Assembly (NCBI RefSeq): GCF_004123675.1
Contig: NZ_CP035417.1
Coordinates: 3,773,501-3,837,500, forward strand
DNA length: 64,000 nt
Direction of reading: 5' to 3'
Origin: Leisingera sp. NJS204
GTDB lineage: Bacteria; Pseudomonadota; Alphaproteobacteria; Rhodobacterales; Rhodobacteraceae
Shown here: one piece after another, positions 1 to 8,257 of the stretch
How the letters are laid out: each line of letters opens with the position of its first letter
Numbering within the stretch: the first letter of the stretch is position 1
Made by a program: the position numbers and the translations under genes
Notes under the pieces: generated by a model
Database searches by the model: none
The model's input: the letters and a program-made list of their open reading frames with translations, nothing else
Told to the model about the DNA's origin: nothing

Positions 1-1431
1 CCCCCACAGCTGCGAGGACAGGGCCGAAATGGTATCCTCGGTCAGGCCCATGGCGCGGCCCACCTCGCGGATGGCGCGTTTGCCGCGGTAGTGGATCACC
101 GTGGCACAGAGGCCTGCGCGGTGGCGGCCGTAGCGTTCATAAATCCACTGGATCACCTCCTCGCGCCGCTCGTGCTCGAAATCGACGTCGATGTCCGGCG
201 GCTCGTCGCGGGCTTCGGAGACGAAACGCTCGAACACCATGGTGCCGAGTTCGGGGCTGACCGAGGTCACGCCCAGGCAGTAGCAGACCACCGAATTCGC
301 TGCCGAGCCGCGCCCCTGGCACAGGATCCCGCGGGAGCGGGCAAAGGCGACGATGTCGCGCACGGTCAGAAAATAGGGGTCGTATTTCAGCTTGCCGATC
401 AGGGCCAGCTCATGCTCCAGCAGGCTGCGCACCTTGTCCGGCGCGCCGCCCGGATAGCGCCATTGCAGGCCCTCCTCGGCCAGCCGCCGCAGGCGTTGCG
501 GCGGGGTTTCGCTGCCGCGCCCCTCATCCGGGTAGTCATAACGCAGCTCATCCAGGGAAAAGGTCAGCTGGTCCGCCAGCCGGGCGGCGTTGTCCACCGC
601 CGTCTCATGGCCCCGGAACAGGCGGCGCATCTCCGCCTCGGACCGCAGGCGCTGCTCGCCATTGGCCATGGCGGCGCGGCCCAGGGTCTCTACCTTGCAG
701 CGCAGGCGGATGGCGCTGAGGACATCACCCAGGCGGCGGCGGCTGCCGTGGTGCATCTTTGGCGCGGCGCTGGCGAGCGGCGGCAGGTTCAGATGCCGGG
801 CGAGATCCGCGAGCTGCGCAAACCGTGCCCGGTCGCCGCCGTCATAGACAGGCGCCATCAGCAGATGCATCCGCCCGGCAAAGCGGCGCGTCAGCCCGTC
901 CATATGCGGCCCCCATCCGCCCGCGCCGCTGAGGCCATGTTCCGTCTGCGGCAACAGGAGCAGGTGGAGACCCTCCGCGAATTCCAGCAGGTCAGCGATG
1001 TGCAGGAGACAGCTGCCCTTCTGTGCCCTCAGCCGCCCGGTGGACAGGAGCCGGGTCAGGCTGCCCCAGCCCGCGCGGTTCACTGGCAGCGCAATCACCT
1101 CAGGCGCATCACTGAAGATCAGCCGCGCCGCCGGGATCAGCCGTGGCGCATCGTAGATAGGGAAAGAAAGCGGCGGCGCGATGCCTTCGGGGGGCGGCGG
1201 GCCGATGGGCGTGTTCTGCCGGTTCCAGGCCTGCCGCTCGCGCACCTGGCGGGCAATGCCGCGGCATTCGGCATGGGCGCGCACGATGCCCGCCACCGAG
1301 TTTTCGTCGGCAATGGCAACCGCCGCGATCCCCAGCTCCAGCGCGCGGGTCACATACTCCTCAGGGTGGGAGGCCCCGGTGAGGAAGGTGAAGTTGGAAA
1401 GGCAGGCGAATTCGGCAAACATGGCCCGCAT
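1..1431 (-). CDS. dnaE2: Error-prone DNA polymerase DnaE2, N-terminal part (truncated by window edge)
   Basis: This is a C-family polymerase used for translesion synthesis in the SOS response. The minus-strand reading is open from the ATG at 1431 to the window edge (477 codons). It begins MRAMFAEFACLSNFTFLTGA, a PHP-domain start, and continues to the motif PDIDVDFEHERREEVIQW of the palm domain, so the fingers and C-terminal part lie outside. An AGGA lies seven bases before the 1431 ATG. The internal ATG at 1422 is an equally plausible start, because DnaE2 proteins commonly begin close to that point. A LexA-like direct repeat lies immediately upstream. The usual partners imuA and imuB are not upstream here; the next gene is divergent. 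DnaE2 rather than DnaE1 is inferred from the N-terminal wording and the SOS box. Confidence 0.9.
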   Translation of the reverse strand, partial: MRAMFAEFACLSNFTFLTGASHPEEYVTRALELGIAAVAIADENSVAGIVRAHAECRGIARQVRERQAWNRQNTPIGPPPPEGIAPPLSFPIYDAPRLIPAARLIFSDAPEVIALPVNRAGWGSLTRLLSTGRLRAQKGSCLLHIADLLEFAEGLHLLLLPQTEHGLSGAGGWGPHMDGLTRRFAGRMHLLMAPVYDGGDRARFAQLADLARHLNLPPLASAAPKMHHGSRRRLGDVLSAIRLRCKVETLGRAAMANGEQRLRSEAEMRRLFRGHETAVDNAARLADQLTFSLDELRYDYPDEGRGSETPPQRLRRLAEEGLQWRYPGGAPDKVRSLLEHELALIGKLKYDPYFLTVRDIVAFARSRGILCQGRGSAANSVVCYCLGVTSVSPELGTMVFERFVSEARDEPPDIDVDFEHERREEVIQWIYERYGRHRAGLCATVIHYRGKRAIREVGRAMGLTEDTISALSSQLWG

Positions 1432-1434
1432 GAT

Positions 1435-1449
1435 ATTCCTGTTTTGTTC
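1435..1449. promoter_or_regulatory. Candidate LexA (SOS) operator of dnaE2
   Basis: The plus strand reads ATTC-CTGTTTT-GTTC, one mismatch from the alphaproteobacterial LexA direct repeat GTTC-N7-GTTC. It ends three bases before the dnaE2 ATG at 1431 and overlaps its ribosome-binding site. LexA control of dnaE2 is established in alphaproteobacteria. The site itself is read by eye only. Confidence 0.55.
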
Positions 1450-1491
1450 CCATGTGGAGTCCTGCCGCAACGCCAGCCGCAAACGCCGCCC

Positions 1492-1562
1492 GCGCCGCGC
1501 ACAGCGCGGCGCTTGGCCCAACCGCCGCAGGGCATTTCCAATGCCCGCACGACGGGCGGGAG
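1492..1562 (+). repeat. Dispersed palindromic repeat, family 1, copy A
   Basis: A perfect 9-bp stem gcgccgcgc/gcgcggcgc with loop aca (1492-1512) is followed by ttggcccaac, a second hairpin gggcat-ttcca-atgccc, and the tail gggcgggagc. The same order of parts recurs at 7844, 16977 (inverted), 27432, 34675 and 41176. It lies in the divergent gap between dnaE2 and the DUF1203 gene. Confidence 0.7.
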
Positions 1563-1656
1563 CGCTTTGTTTCGGGCCACAGCAGGATCCGCAAGATCCG
1601 GGTCGATTGCGGCAGGGCGGACCGGGCATGGTGGTGTCAGCAAAAGGAGAAAACGC

Positions 1657-2121
1657 ATGATCAGGATCACCGCCCTGCCCACAGAAATTGTCCGCGCGCT
1701 GCAGGATGGCGGCACCGATGCCCACGGCCAAGTGCCGGAGCGCGCGGTGTCCGGCGGCGGCAGCAACCCCTGCCGCCACTGCCTGCAATACATCCCCGAT
1801 GGCACAGGCATGCTGACCCTGGCCCACCGCCCCTTTCCCGAGGCGCAGCCCTATGCCGAGACGGGGCCGATTTTCCTGTGCGCCGATCATTGCGAACGGC
1901 ACGAAGGCGAAGAGATGCCGGAGATATTGACGGGCTCCCCGGATTACCTGATCAAAGGCTACAGCGCCGATCACCGGATTGTTTACGGCACCGGCATTGT
2001 CATCCCGCAGGCGGAGATGAGGGGGCAGACGGAAGCGATCTTTGCGGATGAGCGGGTCAGCTACATCCACGTCCGGTCATCACGCAACAACTGCTACCAG
2101 GCGCGGATCGACCGGGGGTGA
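1657..2121 (+). CDS. DUF1203 domain-containing protein
   Basis: A 154-residue soluble protein of unknown function. The start at 1657 is supported by AAGGAGA at 1644-1650. The sequence matches the DUF1203 pattern as I know it: an early segment GGSNPCRHCLQ with a CxxC pair, a central FLCADHCERH, and a C-terminal stretch ending near SSRNNCYQARIDRG. The conserved Cys and His residues suggest metal or redox chemistry, but no reaction is established for the family. It has no signal peptide or membrane segment. It stands alone, divergent from dnaE2 and convergent with the ABC ATPase. The stop codon sits inside a short tandem duplication. Confidence 0.8.
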   Translation: MIRITALPTEIVRALQDGGTDAHGQVPERAVSGGGSNPCRHCLQYIPDGTGMLTLAHRPFPEAQPYAETGPIFLCADHCERHEGEEMPEILTGSPDYLIKGYSADHRIVYGTGIVIPQAEMRGQTEAIFADERVSYIHVRSSRNNCYQARIDRG

Positions 2122-2146
2122 AGGGGGAACCGGGGGTGAAGGGGAA
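2111..2146. repeat. Two tandem 18-bp units spanning the DUF1203 stop codon
   Basis: The unit accgggggtgaaggggga occurs at 2111-2128 and again at 2129-2146 with one change. The first copy contains the TGA stop of the upstream gene, and the second repeats it just downstream. Confidence 0.8.
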
Positions 2147-2215
2147 AGTGCCAACCCTCACGTTGACCTCGGAACACTGAGGGCGGCGTCTGCCTGGGCA
2201 GGCGCGCACGTGCAT

Positions 2216-2280
2216 GTCCGTTTTGCCGGAGGCAAACCTTCGGATTGACGGGCCGGCAGGCGCGGCCCGGCCTGCCGGCC
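2216..2280 (-). repeat. Dispersed palindromic repeat, family 2, copy 1; probable bidirectional terminator
   Basis: Read on the minus strand, an 11-bp GC stem (2251-2261 with 2270-2280) is followed by cgtcaatccgaaggtttg and cctccggcaaaacgg. The core gtttgcc-tcc-ggcaaac is itself a hairpin. A near-identical arrangement occurs at 46186-46265. It lies between the convergent DUF1203 and ABC ATPase genes, where the GC hairpin could end both transcripts. There is no clear T run. Confidence 0.65.
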
Positions 2281-2322
2281 GCGCGGAACAGATGTTCCAA
2301 CCTGCCGGACAGACTATCCCGC

Positions 2323-3252
2323 TCAGGCAGACTTTGTCAGCGACAGGAAAACGTCCTCCAAGTCTGCCTCTTCAGTCTTCACGTCACGGATCGAAATACC
2401 GGCGGCATGGACCGCGGCCAGCACGTCCTCGGCGCTGGTCAGGCGGCTGCGGTAGCGCAGCACCACGGCGCCGTCTTCGCGCAAACTGGCCTCGATCCCC
2501 TCGCCCTGCGGCACGACCGTGGCGGGCACTGCCGGATGCACCACCATGGTCTTGGCATCCAGCCGGCCCAGCAGGCTGGATTTGCTGTCCCGCGCCACCA
2601 CCTCGCCCTGGTTGATTATGGCGATCTCGTCGCACATCTCCTCGGCTTCCTCCAGGTAATGGGTGGTGAGGATGATCGTCATGCCTTGGGCGTTCAGCTT
2701 GCGGATGTTCTGCCACAGCATCTGGCGCAGCTCGATATCGACACCCGCAGTAGGTTCATCCAGCACCAGCACCGACGGGCGGTGAACCAGCGCCTTGCCC
2801 AGCAGCAAGCGCCGCCGCATGCCGCCAGAGAGGGTCCGGGCATAAGCCTCGGCCTTGTCGGTGAGGCCGATCATCCGCAGGATTTCGTCGCTGTGGCGTT
2901 CGGGTTCGGGCACACCGTAAAGACCCGCCTGCACCTCCAGCGCGCCGCGCGGGGTGAAGAAGGGATCAAGGTTCAGCTCCTGCGGCATGACACCGATGGC
3001 GGCGCGGCTCTGGCGCGGGTTTTCGTCCTGGTCAAAGCCCCAGATCGACACTTGTCCGCTGGTCTTGCGCACCAGCCCTGCCAGAATATTGATCAGGGTG
3101 GATTTACCGGCGCCATTCGGCCCCAATAGCCCAAAGACCGAGCCGCGCGGCACCGTGAGATCGACGCCCTTCAGCGCGTGTTTCCCGGGCTGGCCTTTGT
3201 GCCCTTTGTAGATTTTACGCAAAGCTTTGATACGGATTGCATCGCTTGTCAT
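2323..3252 (-). CDS. ABC transporter ATP-binding protein (ABC-2 type exporter)
   Basis: This 309-residue nucleotide-binding subunit would power a membrane exporter. It carries Walker A GPNGAGKST near residue 46, signature LSGGMRRRL, Walker B VLVLDEPTAGVD and switch histidine TTHYLEEAEE. The C-terminal part after residue 230 (VRDVKTEEADLEDVFLSLT-like) is typical of the YadG/DrrA group that pairs with ABC-2 permeases. No permease is adjacent in the window, so the partner and substrate are unknown. The gene is monocistronic here. It is convergent with DUF1203 and divergent from the zinc-finger gene. Confidence 0.85.
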   Translation of the reverse strand: MTSDAIRIKALRKIYKGHKGQPGKHALKGVDLTVPRGSVFGLLGPNGAGKSTLINILAGLVRKTSGQVSIWGFDQDENPRQSRAAIGVMPQELNLDPFFTPRGALEVQAGLYGVPEPERHSDEILRMIGLTDKAEAYARTLSGGMRRRLLLGKALVHRPSVLVLDEPTAGVDIELRQMLWQNIRKLNAQGMTIILTTHYLEEAEEMCDEIAIINQGEVVARDSKSSLLGRLDAKTMVVHPAVPATVVPQGEGIEASLREDGAVVLRYRSRLTSAEDVLAAVHAAGISIRDVKTEEADLEDVFLSLTKSA

Positions 3253-3323
3253 CGCCGCTCTTGCCCCCGGTTTTTCCTTGGCTCATAAAAGCGCCTAGCC
3301 GAAAAGTGAAAGGACTGCCAGCC

Positions 3324-3518
3324 ATGAGCACCGCCACGCCCCCTGAAGCGCCGGAAACCAGGATCGTGAACAGCCGCAAGGTGGCCTGCGACGGCAGCGA
3401 GGGCGCGCTGGGGCATCCGCGGGTCTATCTGCAGATCCCCGAGGCCGAGGGTTTCGTAGAATGCCCCTATTGCGACTGCAAGTATATCTATGAGGATGCG
3501 GCCAAGGCGGCGGAGTGA
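3324..3518 (+). CDS. Zinc-finger (zf-CHCC) protein, NDUFS6-like
   Basis: A 64-residue protein with the pattern C-x8-GHPRVYLQI-x13-CPYCDCKY, matching the zf-CHCC family. In mitochondria and alphaproteobacteria this family corresponds to the small zinc subunit of respiratory complex I (NDUFS6). The Zn ligands would be Cys, His and the CPYC cysteines. The start at 3324 has AAAGGA at 3309-3314. Complex I membership is family knowledge, not shown by the neighbours, since no nuo genes are nearby. Confidence 0.85.
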   Translation: MSTATPPEAPETRIVNSRKVACDGSEGALGHPRVYLQIPEAEGFVECPYCDCKYIYEDAAKAAE

Positions 3519-3640
3519 TCCAACGCAGCCAAGCCCAGGCCTGCAGCGGCTGAGAACCGGAGAATTCAAGTTTTTCGGCCAAATTTCTTTGAAGAAATTT
3601 GCCAGCGCCCGGTATGGTCCCGCTGGGCTGAAGCAAACGG

Positions 3641-4135
3641 ATGGCGCACATGGCACAGCTTCTGATCGTCTACCACTCGCGCACCGGCGGCAGCCGCCGG
3701 ATGGCGGAGGCGGCGGCAGAGGCGGCACGCGGCGAGGTTTCCACGGTTCTGAAACGGGCCGTAGAGGCCGGGCCGGAGGATCTGCTGGCGGCCGATGGCT
3801 ATCTGTTCTGCGCGCCGGAGAACCTGGCGGCGCTGTCCGGCCAAATGAAAGAGTTTTTCGACCGCTGCTATTATCCGGTGCTGGGGCGGCTCAACGGACG
3901 GCCCTATGCGCAGCTGGTCTGTGCCGGATCGGATGGGGAAAACGCCGCCCGGCAATGCGCCCGGATTGCCACCGGCTGGCGATTGAAACAGGTGCAGGAG
4001 CCGCTGATCATCTGCACCAATGCCCAAACGCCCGAAGCTATTCTGGCGGAGAAGGTGATCCCGGAGGACCAGCTGGATGCCTGCCGCGAGCTGGGGCTGG
4101 CACTGGGCGCGGGGCTGGCGATGGGGGTGTTTTGA
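3641..4135 (+). CDS. Flavodoxin-like / NAD(P)H-dependent FMN reductase family protein
   Basis: A 164-residue alpha/beta protein with a flavodoxin fold. The N-terminus LLIVYHSRTGGSRRMAEA is the phosphate-binding loop for FMN, and LFCAPENLAALSGQMKEFFDR is the second FMN loop seen in WrbA and FMN reductase proteins. It probably transfers electrons or reduces a small substrate in the cytoplasm; the substrate is unknown. The starts at 3641 and 3650 (MAQLLIV) are both possible, and the ribosome-binding signal is weak for either. It is convergent with the lipoprotein gene; the 109-bp gap holds no clear terminator. Confidence 0.75.
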   Translation: MAHMAQLLIVYHSRTGGSRRMAEAAAEAARGEVSTVLKRAVEAGPEDLLAADGYLFCAPENLAALSGQMKEFFDRCYYPVLGRLNGRPYAQLVCAGSDGENAARQCARIATGWRLKQVQEPLIICTNAQTPEAILAEKVIPEDQLDACRELGLALGAGLAMGVF

Positions 4136-4244
4136 CACTTTACCTTTGCGCGCTGAAGACCATGCCTAGGTCACGCCTGTGTCCAGCCAGTTATATATAG
4201 CAATCTTCTCGGCAAAAAAATGGCCATTCATAACTGTTTCGGCT

Positions 4245-4754
4245 TCAGAACCCTGAACAAACAGCACTGGCAGTTCTATAGTTTCTGTTAAGACGCTCTT
4301 TCAGCCCCGGCCCGGCCCATACTTTGAGTTTGCCGCCGCCCGACAATTCGCCATCCCCCCAAACTGTGTGCGATGCAAAATCCGCATATGCAAAACGGGC
4401 GGAGCCTTCCCGGCCATCACTGCAGGAAATGTCCGCAGTGCCGTAATTGCCGATTTTGCTTTGCACCTTCCATGTGCCCGTACACTGCACGCCCGAGGAC
4501 GTTTCGCCGCTGAAACTGCCCTTAAGCCAGCCTGTTGCGGCCCCAGTGAAAATCTCTCCTCCTTCCAGGCAGGCCGCCAGGGGCGCACAATTGCCCGGGC
4601 TGCCTTGCACGGTTGAACACTCTGCGGGGAAAAGGGCGTCGATTGTACCATCATTGCCCACAGGTTCAGTGCAAGACACGAGAACCGTCAGTGCAACCGG
4701 CAGAACGGCAATTGCAGTGCAGCGGGGGATGAAGGATAAGGTTTTTTGAAACAT
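4245..4754 (-). CDS. Small lipoprotein of unknown function
   Basis: I do not recognise a family. The 169-residue product begins MFQKTLSFIPRCTAIAVLPV and continues ALTVLVSC, a hydrophobic signal with an LVSC lipobox, so it should be lipid-anchored at about Cys28. The mature part is rich in Gly, Ser and Cys, with CxGG-like turns (GGEIFTGAATG, SGVQCTGTWKVQSK) that suggest a beta-rich fold and possible disulfides. Its base composition is visibly less GC-rich than the neighbours. The start lies only 31 bases from polA, which is divergent, so the promoters must overlap. Confidence 0.65.
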   Translation of the reverse strand: MFQKTLSFIPRCTAIAVLPVALTVLVSCTEPVGNDGTIDALFPAECSTVQGSPGNCAPLAACLEGGEIFTGAATGWLKGSFSGETSSGVQCTGTWKVQSKIGNYGTADISCSDGREGSARFAYADFASHTVWGDGELSGGGKLKVWAGPGLKERLNRNYRTASAVCSGF

Positions 4755-4785
4755 GCGGGCGCCAAATCAACGGGAGTAAATAACC

Positions 4786-7587
4786 ATGAGCAATACTCAG
4801 TTCGGCAAAGGTTGTCATCTCCATCTGATCGACGGCTCGGCTTTCATCTTCCGCGCCTATCACGCGCTGCCGCCGCTGACGCGGAAATCCGACGGGCTGC
4901 CGATTGGGGCAGTGGCCGGTTTTTGCAACATGCTGCAGCGATATGTGGAGGGCAACACAGGCCCCGATGCGCCGACCCATGTGGCGGTGATATTCGACCA
5001 TTCCGGCAAGTCGTTCCGCAACGAGATGTACGACCTTTACAAAGCCAACCGTCCGCCCGCGCCTGAGGACTTGCGCCCGCAGTTCCCGCTGACCCGCGAG
5101 GCAACCCGCGCTTTCAACATCGCCTGCAAGGAAGTTGAAGGGTTCGAGGCCGATGACATCATCGCCACCTTGGCGCACCAGGCGCGTGATGCCGGCGGGC
5201 GCTGTACCATTATTTCATCCGACAAGGACCTGATGCAGCTGGTCGGCGGCGGCGTTGAAATGCTGGACGCGATGAAGAACAAGCGGATCGACAGCGACGG
5301 GGTGCATGAGAAATTCGGTGTCGGCCCCGACAGGGTGGTGGATGTGCAGGCGCTGGCGGGTGACAGCGTTGATAACGTGCCCGGCGCGCCGGGGATCGGG
5401 ATCAAGACCGCAGCGCTTTTGATCAATGAATTCGGCGATCTGACCAGCCTTCTGGACCGCGCCGAGGAGATCAAACAGCCCAAGCGCCGCCAGACCCTGA
5501 TCGAACACCGCGCGCAGATTGAACTGTCCAAACGGCTGGTGCAGCTGGATTGCAATATGGCGCTGGATTTCTCGCTGGAGGATCTGGAAGTGATGGAGCC
5601 GGATGCCGAGACCCTGCTGACCTTCCTGTCGGAGATGGAATTCCGCACCCTGACCAAGCGCCTTGCCGATCAGCTGGGCATGGATGCACCTGCCATTCCC
5701 GAAGCGCCCGCCGCTGCGGCTGAGGCCACAGCACCCGAAGCTGTGCCTTTCGACAAGGACAAATACGAATGCGTCAGCGAGGCGGAAGCCTTGCAGGTCT
5801 GGGTGGACCGCATCCGCCGGCGCGGCTGGGTGGCGGTGGATACCGAGACCACCGGGCTTGATGAAATGGTTGTCGATCTGGTCGGCATTTCGCTGTGCGT
5901 GGAAGCGGGCGAGGCCTGCTATATTCCGCTGGCGCATAAGGCCGGGGGCGATGATCTGTTTGGCGGCGAGGGGTTGTCCGACGGGCAGATGCCGCTGGAA
6001 GAGGCCGTCGCAATGCTGAAGGACGTGCTGGAAGATCCGGCGATCCTGAAGATCGGCCAGAACATGAAATACGACGCCAAGATCCTGCACCGCTACGGGG
6101 TGGATGTGGCGCCGATTGATGACACCATGCTGATGTCTTACGCGCTGCATGCCGGGATGCACGGGCATGGTATGGATGCGCTGTCCGAACGCTATCTGGA
6201 CCACACGCCGATCCCGATCAAGCCGCTCTTGGGGTCCGGCAAATCGGCGATCACCTTTGACCGGGTGCCGATTGACGACGCGGTACCTTATGCGGCTGAG
6301 GACGCCGATATCACCCTGCGCCTGTGGCAGGCGTTCAAGCCGCAGCTGCATCAGGAGCGGGTGACCACGGTTTACGAGACGCTGGAACGGCCCTTGGTGC
6401 CGGTGCTGGCGGATATGGAACGCAACGGCATCAAGGTGGACCGCGATACGCTGAGCCGGATGTCCAATGCCTTTGCCCAGAAGATGGCTGGCTTGGAGGC
6501 CGAGATCCACGAGCTGGCGGGCCGCAGCTTCAACGTCGGCTCCCCCAAACAGCTGGGGGAGATCCTGTTTGACGAAATGTCCCTGCCCGGCGGCAAGAAG
6601 GGCAAGACAGGCGCCTATGCCACCGGTGCCGATATCCTTGAGGATCTGGCGACCGAACATGATCTGCCCGCGCGAGTGCTGGACTGGCGGCAGCTCAGCA
6701 AACTGAAATCGACCTACACGGATGCGCTGCAGGACCATATCAATGCGGAAACCGGCCGGGTGCATACGTCTTATGCACAGACCGGGGCAAGCACCGGCCG
6801 CATGGCCTCGACCGATCCGAACCTGCAGAACATTCCGGTGCGCACCGAGGAAGGCCGCCGCATCCGCGAGGCCTTTGTGGCGGACGAGGGCAATGTTCTG
6901 CTATCGCTGGATTACAGCCAGATTGAGCTGCGTATTCTGGCGCATATGGCCGGGATTGACGCGCTGAAGGCGGCCTTTGCCGAGGGGCAGGATATTCACG
7001 CCATGACTGCGTCGGAGATGTTCGAGGTGCCGCTGGACCAGATGACACCGGAGATCCGCCGTCAGGCCAAGGCGATCAACTTCGGTGTGATCTACGGCAT
7101 TTCCGGCTTTGGCCTGGCGCGCAATCTGCGCATTCCGCGCAAGGACGCGCAGGGGTTCATCGACCGCTATTTCGAGCGTTTCCCGGGCATCCGCAAATAC
7201 ATGGATCAGACGGTGGAATTCGCCAAGGAGCATGGCTATGTGCAGACCTTGTTCGGGCGCAAGATCCACACCGCCGAGATCAATGCCAAGGGGCCGAAAG
7301 CAGGCTTTGCCAAACGCGCCGCGATCAATGCGCCGATCCAGGGTACCGCTGCCGATGTGATCCGCCGGGCGATGGTCCGGATGCCTGCGGCGATTGCCCA
7401 TCTGCCCGCACGGATGCTGCTGCAGGTGCACGATGAACTGCTGTTCGAAGTGCCGGAAGCGGCAGTGGAGGAGACCATCGCAGCCGCCCGTCAGGTAATG
7501 GAGACCGCCGCCGATCCGGCAGTGCATCTGGACGTGAAACTGGTGGTGGACGCAGGCCGCGGTCAGAACTGGGCGGAGGCGCACTAA
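4786..7587 (+). CDS. polA: DNA polymerase I
   Basis: This 933-residue enzyme fills gaps and removes RNA primers in repair and replication. Three domains are visible. The 5'-3' exonuclease covers residues 1 to about 290 (HLIDGSAFIFRAYHALPP; FEADDIIATLA). A 3'-5' proofreading domain from about 345 has intact Exo I DTETTG, Exo II NMKYDAKIL and Exo III YAAEDADITLR. The polymerase domain has motif A LDYSQIELR (Asp709), motif B RRQAKAINFGVIYG and motif C HDE (Asp883). Length and order match full-length Pol I with proofreading, unlike Taq-type enzymes. It is transcribed alone, with a palindrome-rich gap downstream. Confidence 0.97.
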   Translation: MSNTQFGKGCHLHLIDGSAFIFRAYHALPPLTRKSDGLPIGAVAGFCNMLQRYVEGNTGPDAPTHVAVIFDHSGKSFRNEMYDLYKANRPPAPEDLRPQFPLTREATRAFNIACKEVEGFEADDIIATLAHQARDAGGRCTIISSDKDLMQLVGGGVEMLDAMKNKRIDSDGVHEKFGVGPDRVVDVQALAGDSVDNVPGAPGIGIKTAALLINEFGDLTSLLDRAEEIKQPKRRQTLIEHRAQIELSKRLVQLDCNMALDFSLEDLEVMEPDAETLLTFLSEMEFRTLTKRLADQLGMDAPAIPEAPAAAAEATAPEAVPFDKDKYECVSEAEALQVWVDRIRRRGWVAVDTETTGLDEMVVDLVGISLCVEAGEACYIPLAHKAGGDDLFGGEGLSDGQMPLEEAVAMLKDVLEDPAILKIGQNMKYDAKILHRYGVDVAPIDDTMLMSYALHAGMHGHGMDALSERYLDHTPIPIKPLLGSGKSAITFDRVPIDDAVPYAAEDADITLRLWQAFKPQLHQERVTTVYETLERPLVPVLADMERNGIKVDRDTLSRMSNAFAQKMAGLEAEIHELAGRSFNVGSPKQLGEILFDEMSLPGGKKGKTGAYATGADILEDLATEHDLPARVLDWRQLSKLKSTYTDALQDHINAETGRVHTSYAQTGASTGRMASTDPNLQNIPVRTEEGRRIREAFVADEGNVLLSLDYSQIELRILAHMAGIDALKAAFAEGQDIHAMTASEMFEVPLDQMTPEIRRQAKAINFGVIYGISGFGLARNLRIPRKDAQGFIDRYFERFPGIRKYMDQTVEFAKEHGYVQTLFGRKIHTAEINAKGPKAGFAKRAAINAPIQGTAADVIRRAMVRMPAAIAHLPARMLLQVHDELLFEVPEAAVEETIAAARQVMETAADPAVHLDVKLVVDAGRGQNWAEAH

Positions 7588-7673
7588 GCCAGTTTTCTTG
7601 AGGCAATTCCTTTTGAGGCAGGCGAAGCACTCCCGTCCGGCTTCGATCTGGCGATCTCATCCCGTTGAACCAA

Positions 7674-7756
7674 GCGCCGCTGACGCGGCGCGGCGATTGC
7701 CGCACCCTTTCCACCATGGGTCGAGGGAGCCGCAAGGCTCCGCGCGTTCAGCGCGG
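7674..7756. repeat. Cluster of three GC-rich stem-loops downstream of polA
   Basis: Three perfect short palindromes lie in a row: gcgccgc-tgac-gcggcgc (7674-7691), ggagcc-gcaa-ggctcc (7726-7741) and ccgcgc-gttca-gcgcgg (7740-7756). None is followed by a T run on the plus strand. Confidence 0.65.
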
Positions 7757-7843
7757 CTTGCCCTTGACGCGGACTGCGCTGAAAACAATTGGGAACGCCC
7801 CTCAAGGACAGACCTGCCCTAGGGGCTTCTCAGCATAGGCTCT

Positions 7844-7913
7844 GCGCCGCGCCAGCGGCGCCACGCCCAACGGCTGCTGCGGCATCGCAGATGCAGCTTG
7901 CAGCGGGCGGGAG
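7844..7913 (+). repeat. Dispersed palindromic repeat, family 1, copy B
   Basis: It has stem gcgccgc-gcca-gcggcgc, then cgcccaac, a central imperfect hairpin, and the tail gggcgggag. The first stem and loop are identical to copy E at 34675. Confidence 0.65.
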
Positions 7914-7930
7914 TTTTCCCCTGCCCGGCC

Positions 7931-8167
7931 TCAGCCTTCGGCCGGCTTTTTGACCAGTTTTGCCACCAGCCGCCGCACCAGCGGTGCGGCCGTGAAGGCG
8001 ACGGCAAAGGCAATCGGCCAGCTGACCGACCAGGCCTGCATCCAGGCCTGCGTAAAACCCGCACCAAACCCCAGCGTTTTCCAGGTCGCCACACCAGTCA
8101 CGATAAAGGACATCAGCCCCGACAGGATCAGGCTGAACAGCAGAGGGGCAAAGCGGGCGGGCAGCAT
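7931..8167 (-). CDS. DUF2798 domain-containing small membrane protein
   Basis: A 78-residue protein with two predicted membrane helices: LFSLILSGLMSFIVTGVATW near residues 9-28 and a second near 45-62 (SVSWPIAFAVAFTAAPLVRR). The SGxMSF...W...W..AF...P pattern and length fit DUF2798, a two-helix family of unknown function. It ends with a basic tail (LVAKLVKKPAEG) that probably faces the cytoplasm. It lies 90 bases downstream of the isomerase-like gene on the same strand and may be cotranscribed with it. Confidence 0.75.
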   Translation of the reverse strand: MLPARFAPLLFSLILSGLMSFIVTGVATWKTLGFGAGFTQAWMQAWSVSWPIAFAVAFTAAPLVRRLVAKLVKKPAEG

Positions 8168-8257
8168 CGGCGGGGTCCTTCCTGTGATCCTGCGGCCCTT
8201 ATGCAGGCCGCCGTATCACATTTCAATTCACGAATGTAACAGCCCGCCTGCGGCGGC

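Larger units (their letters stand above)
7588..7930. other. Palindrome-rich gap between polA and the DUF2798 gene
   Basis: No coding signal is convincing here. The gap holds three closely spaced hairpins at 7674-7756 and a family 1 repeat at 7844-7913. The flanking genes converge, so the hairpins may serve as terminators. Confidence 0.6.

Noticed and set aside
91-2121. Plus-strand open frame of 676 residues
   Set aside because: Its first 1430 bases lie opposite dnaE2, whose minus-strand reading has clear polymerase motifs. Only the 3' part from 1657 is a real gene (DUF1203).
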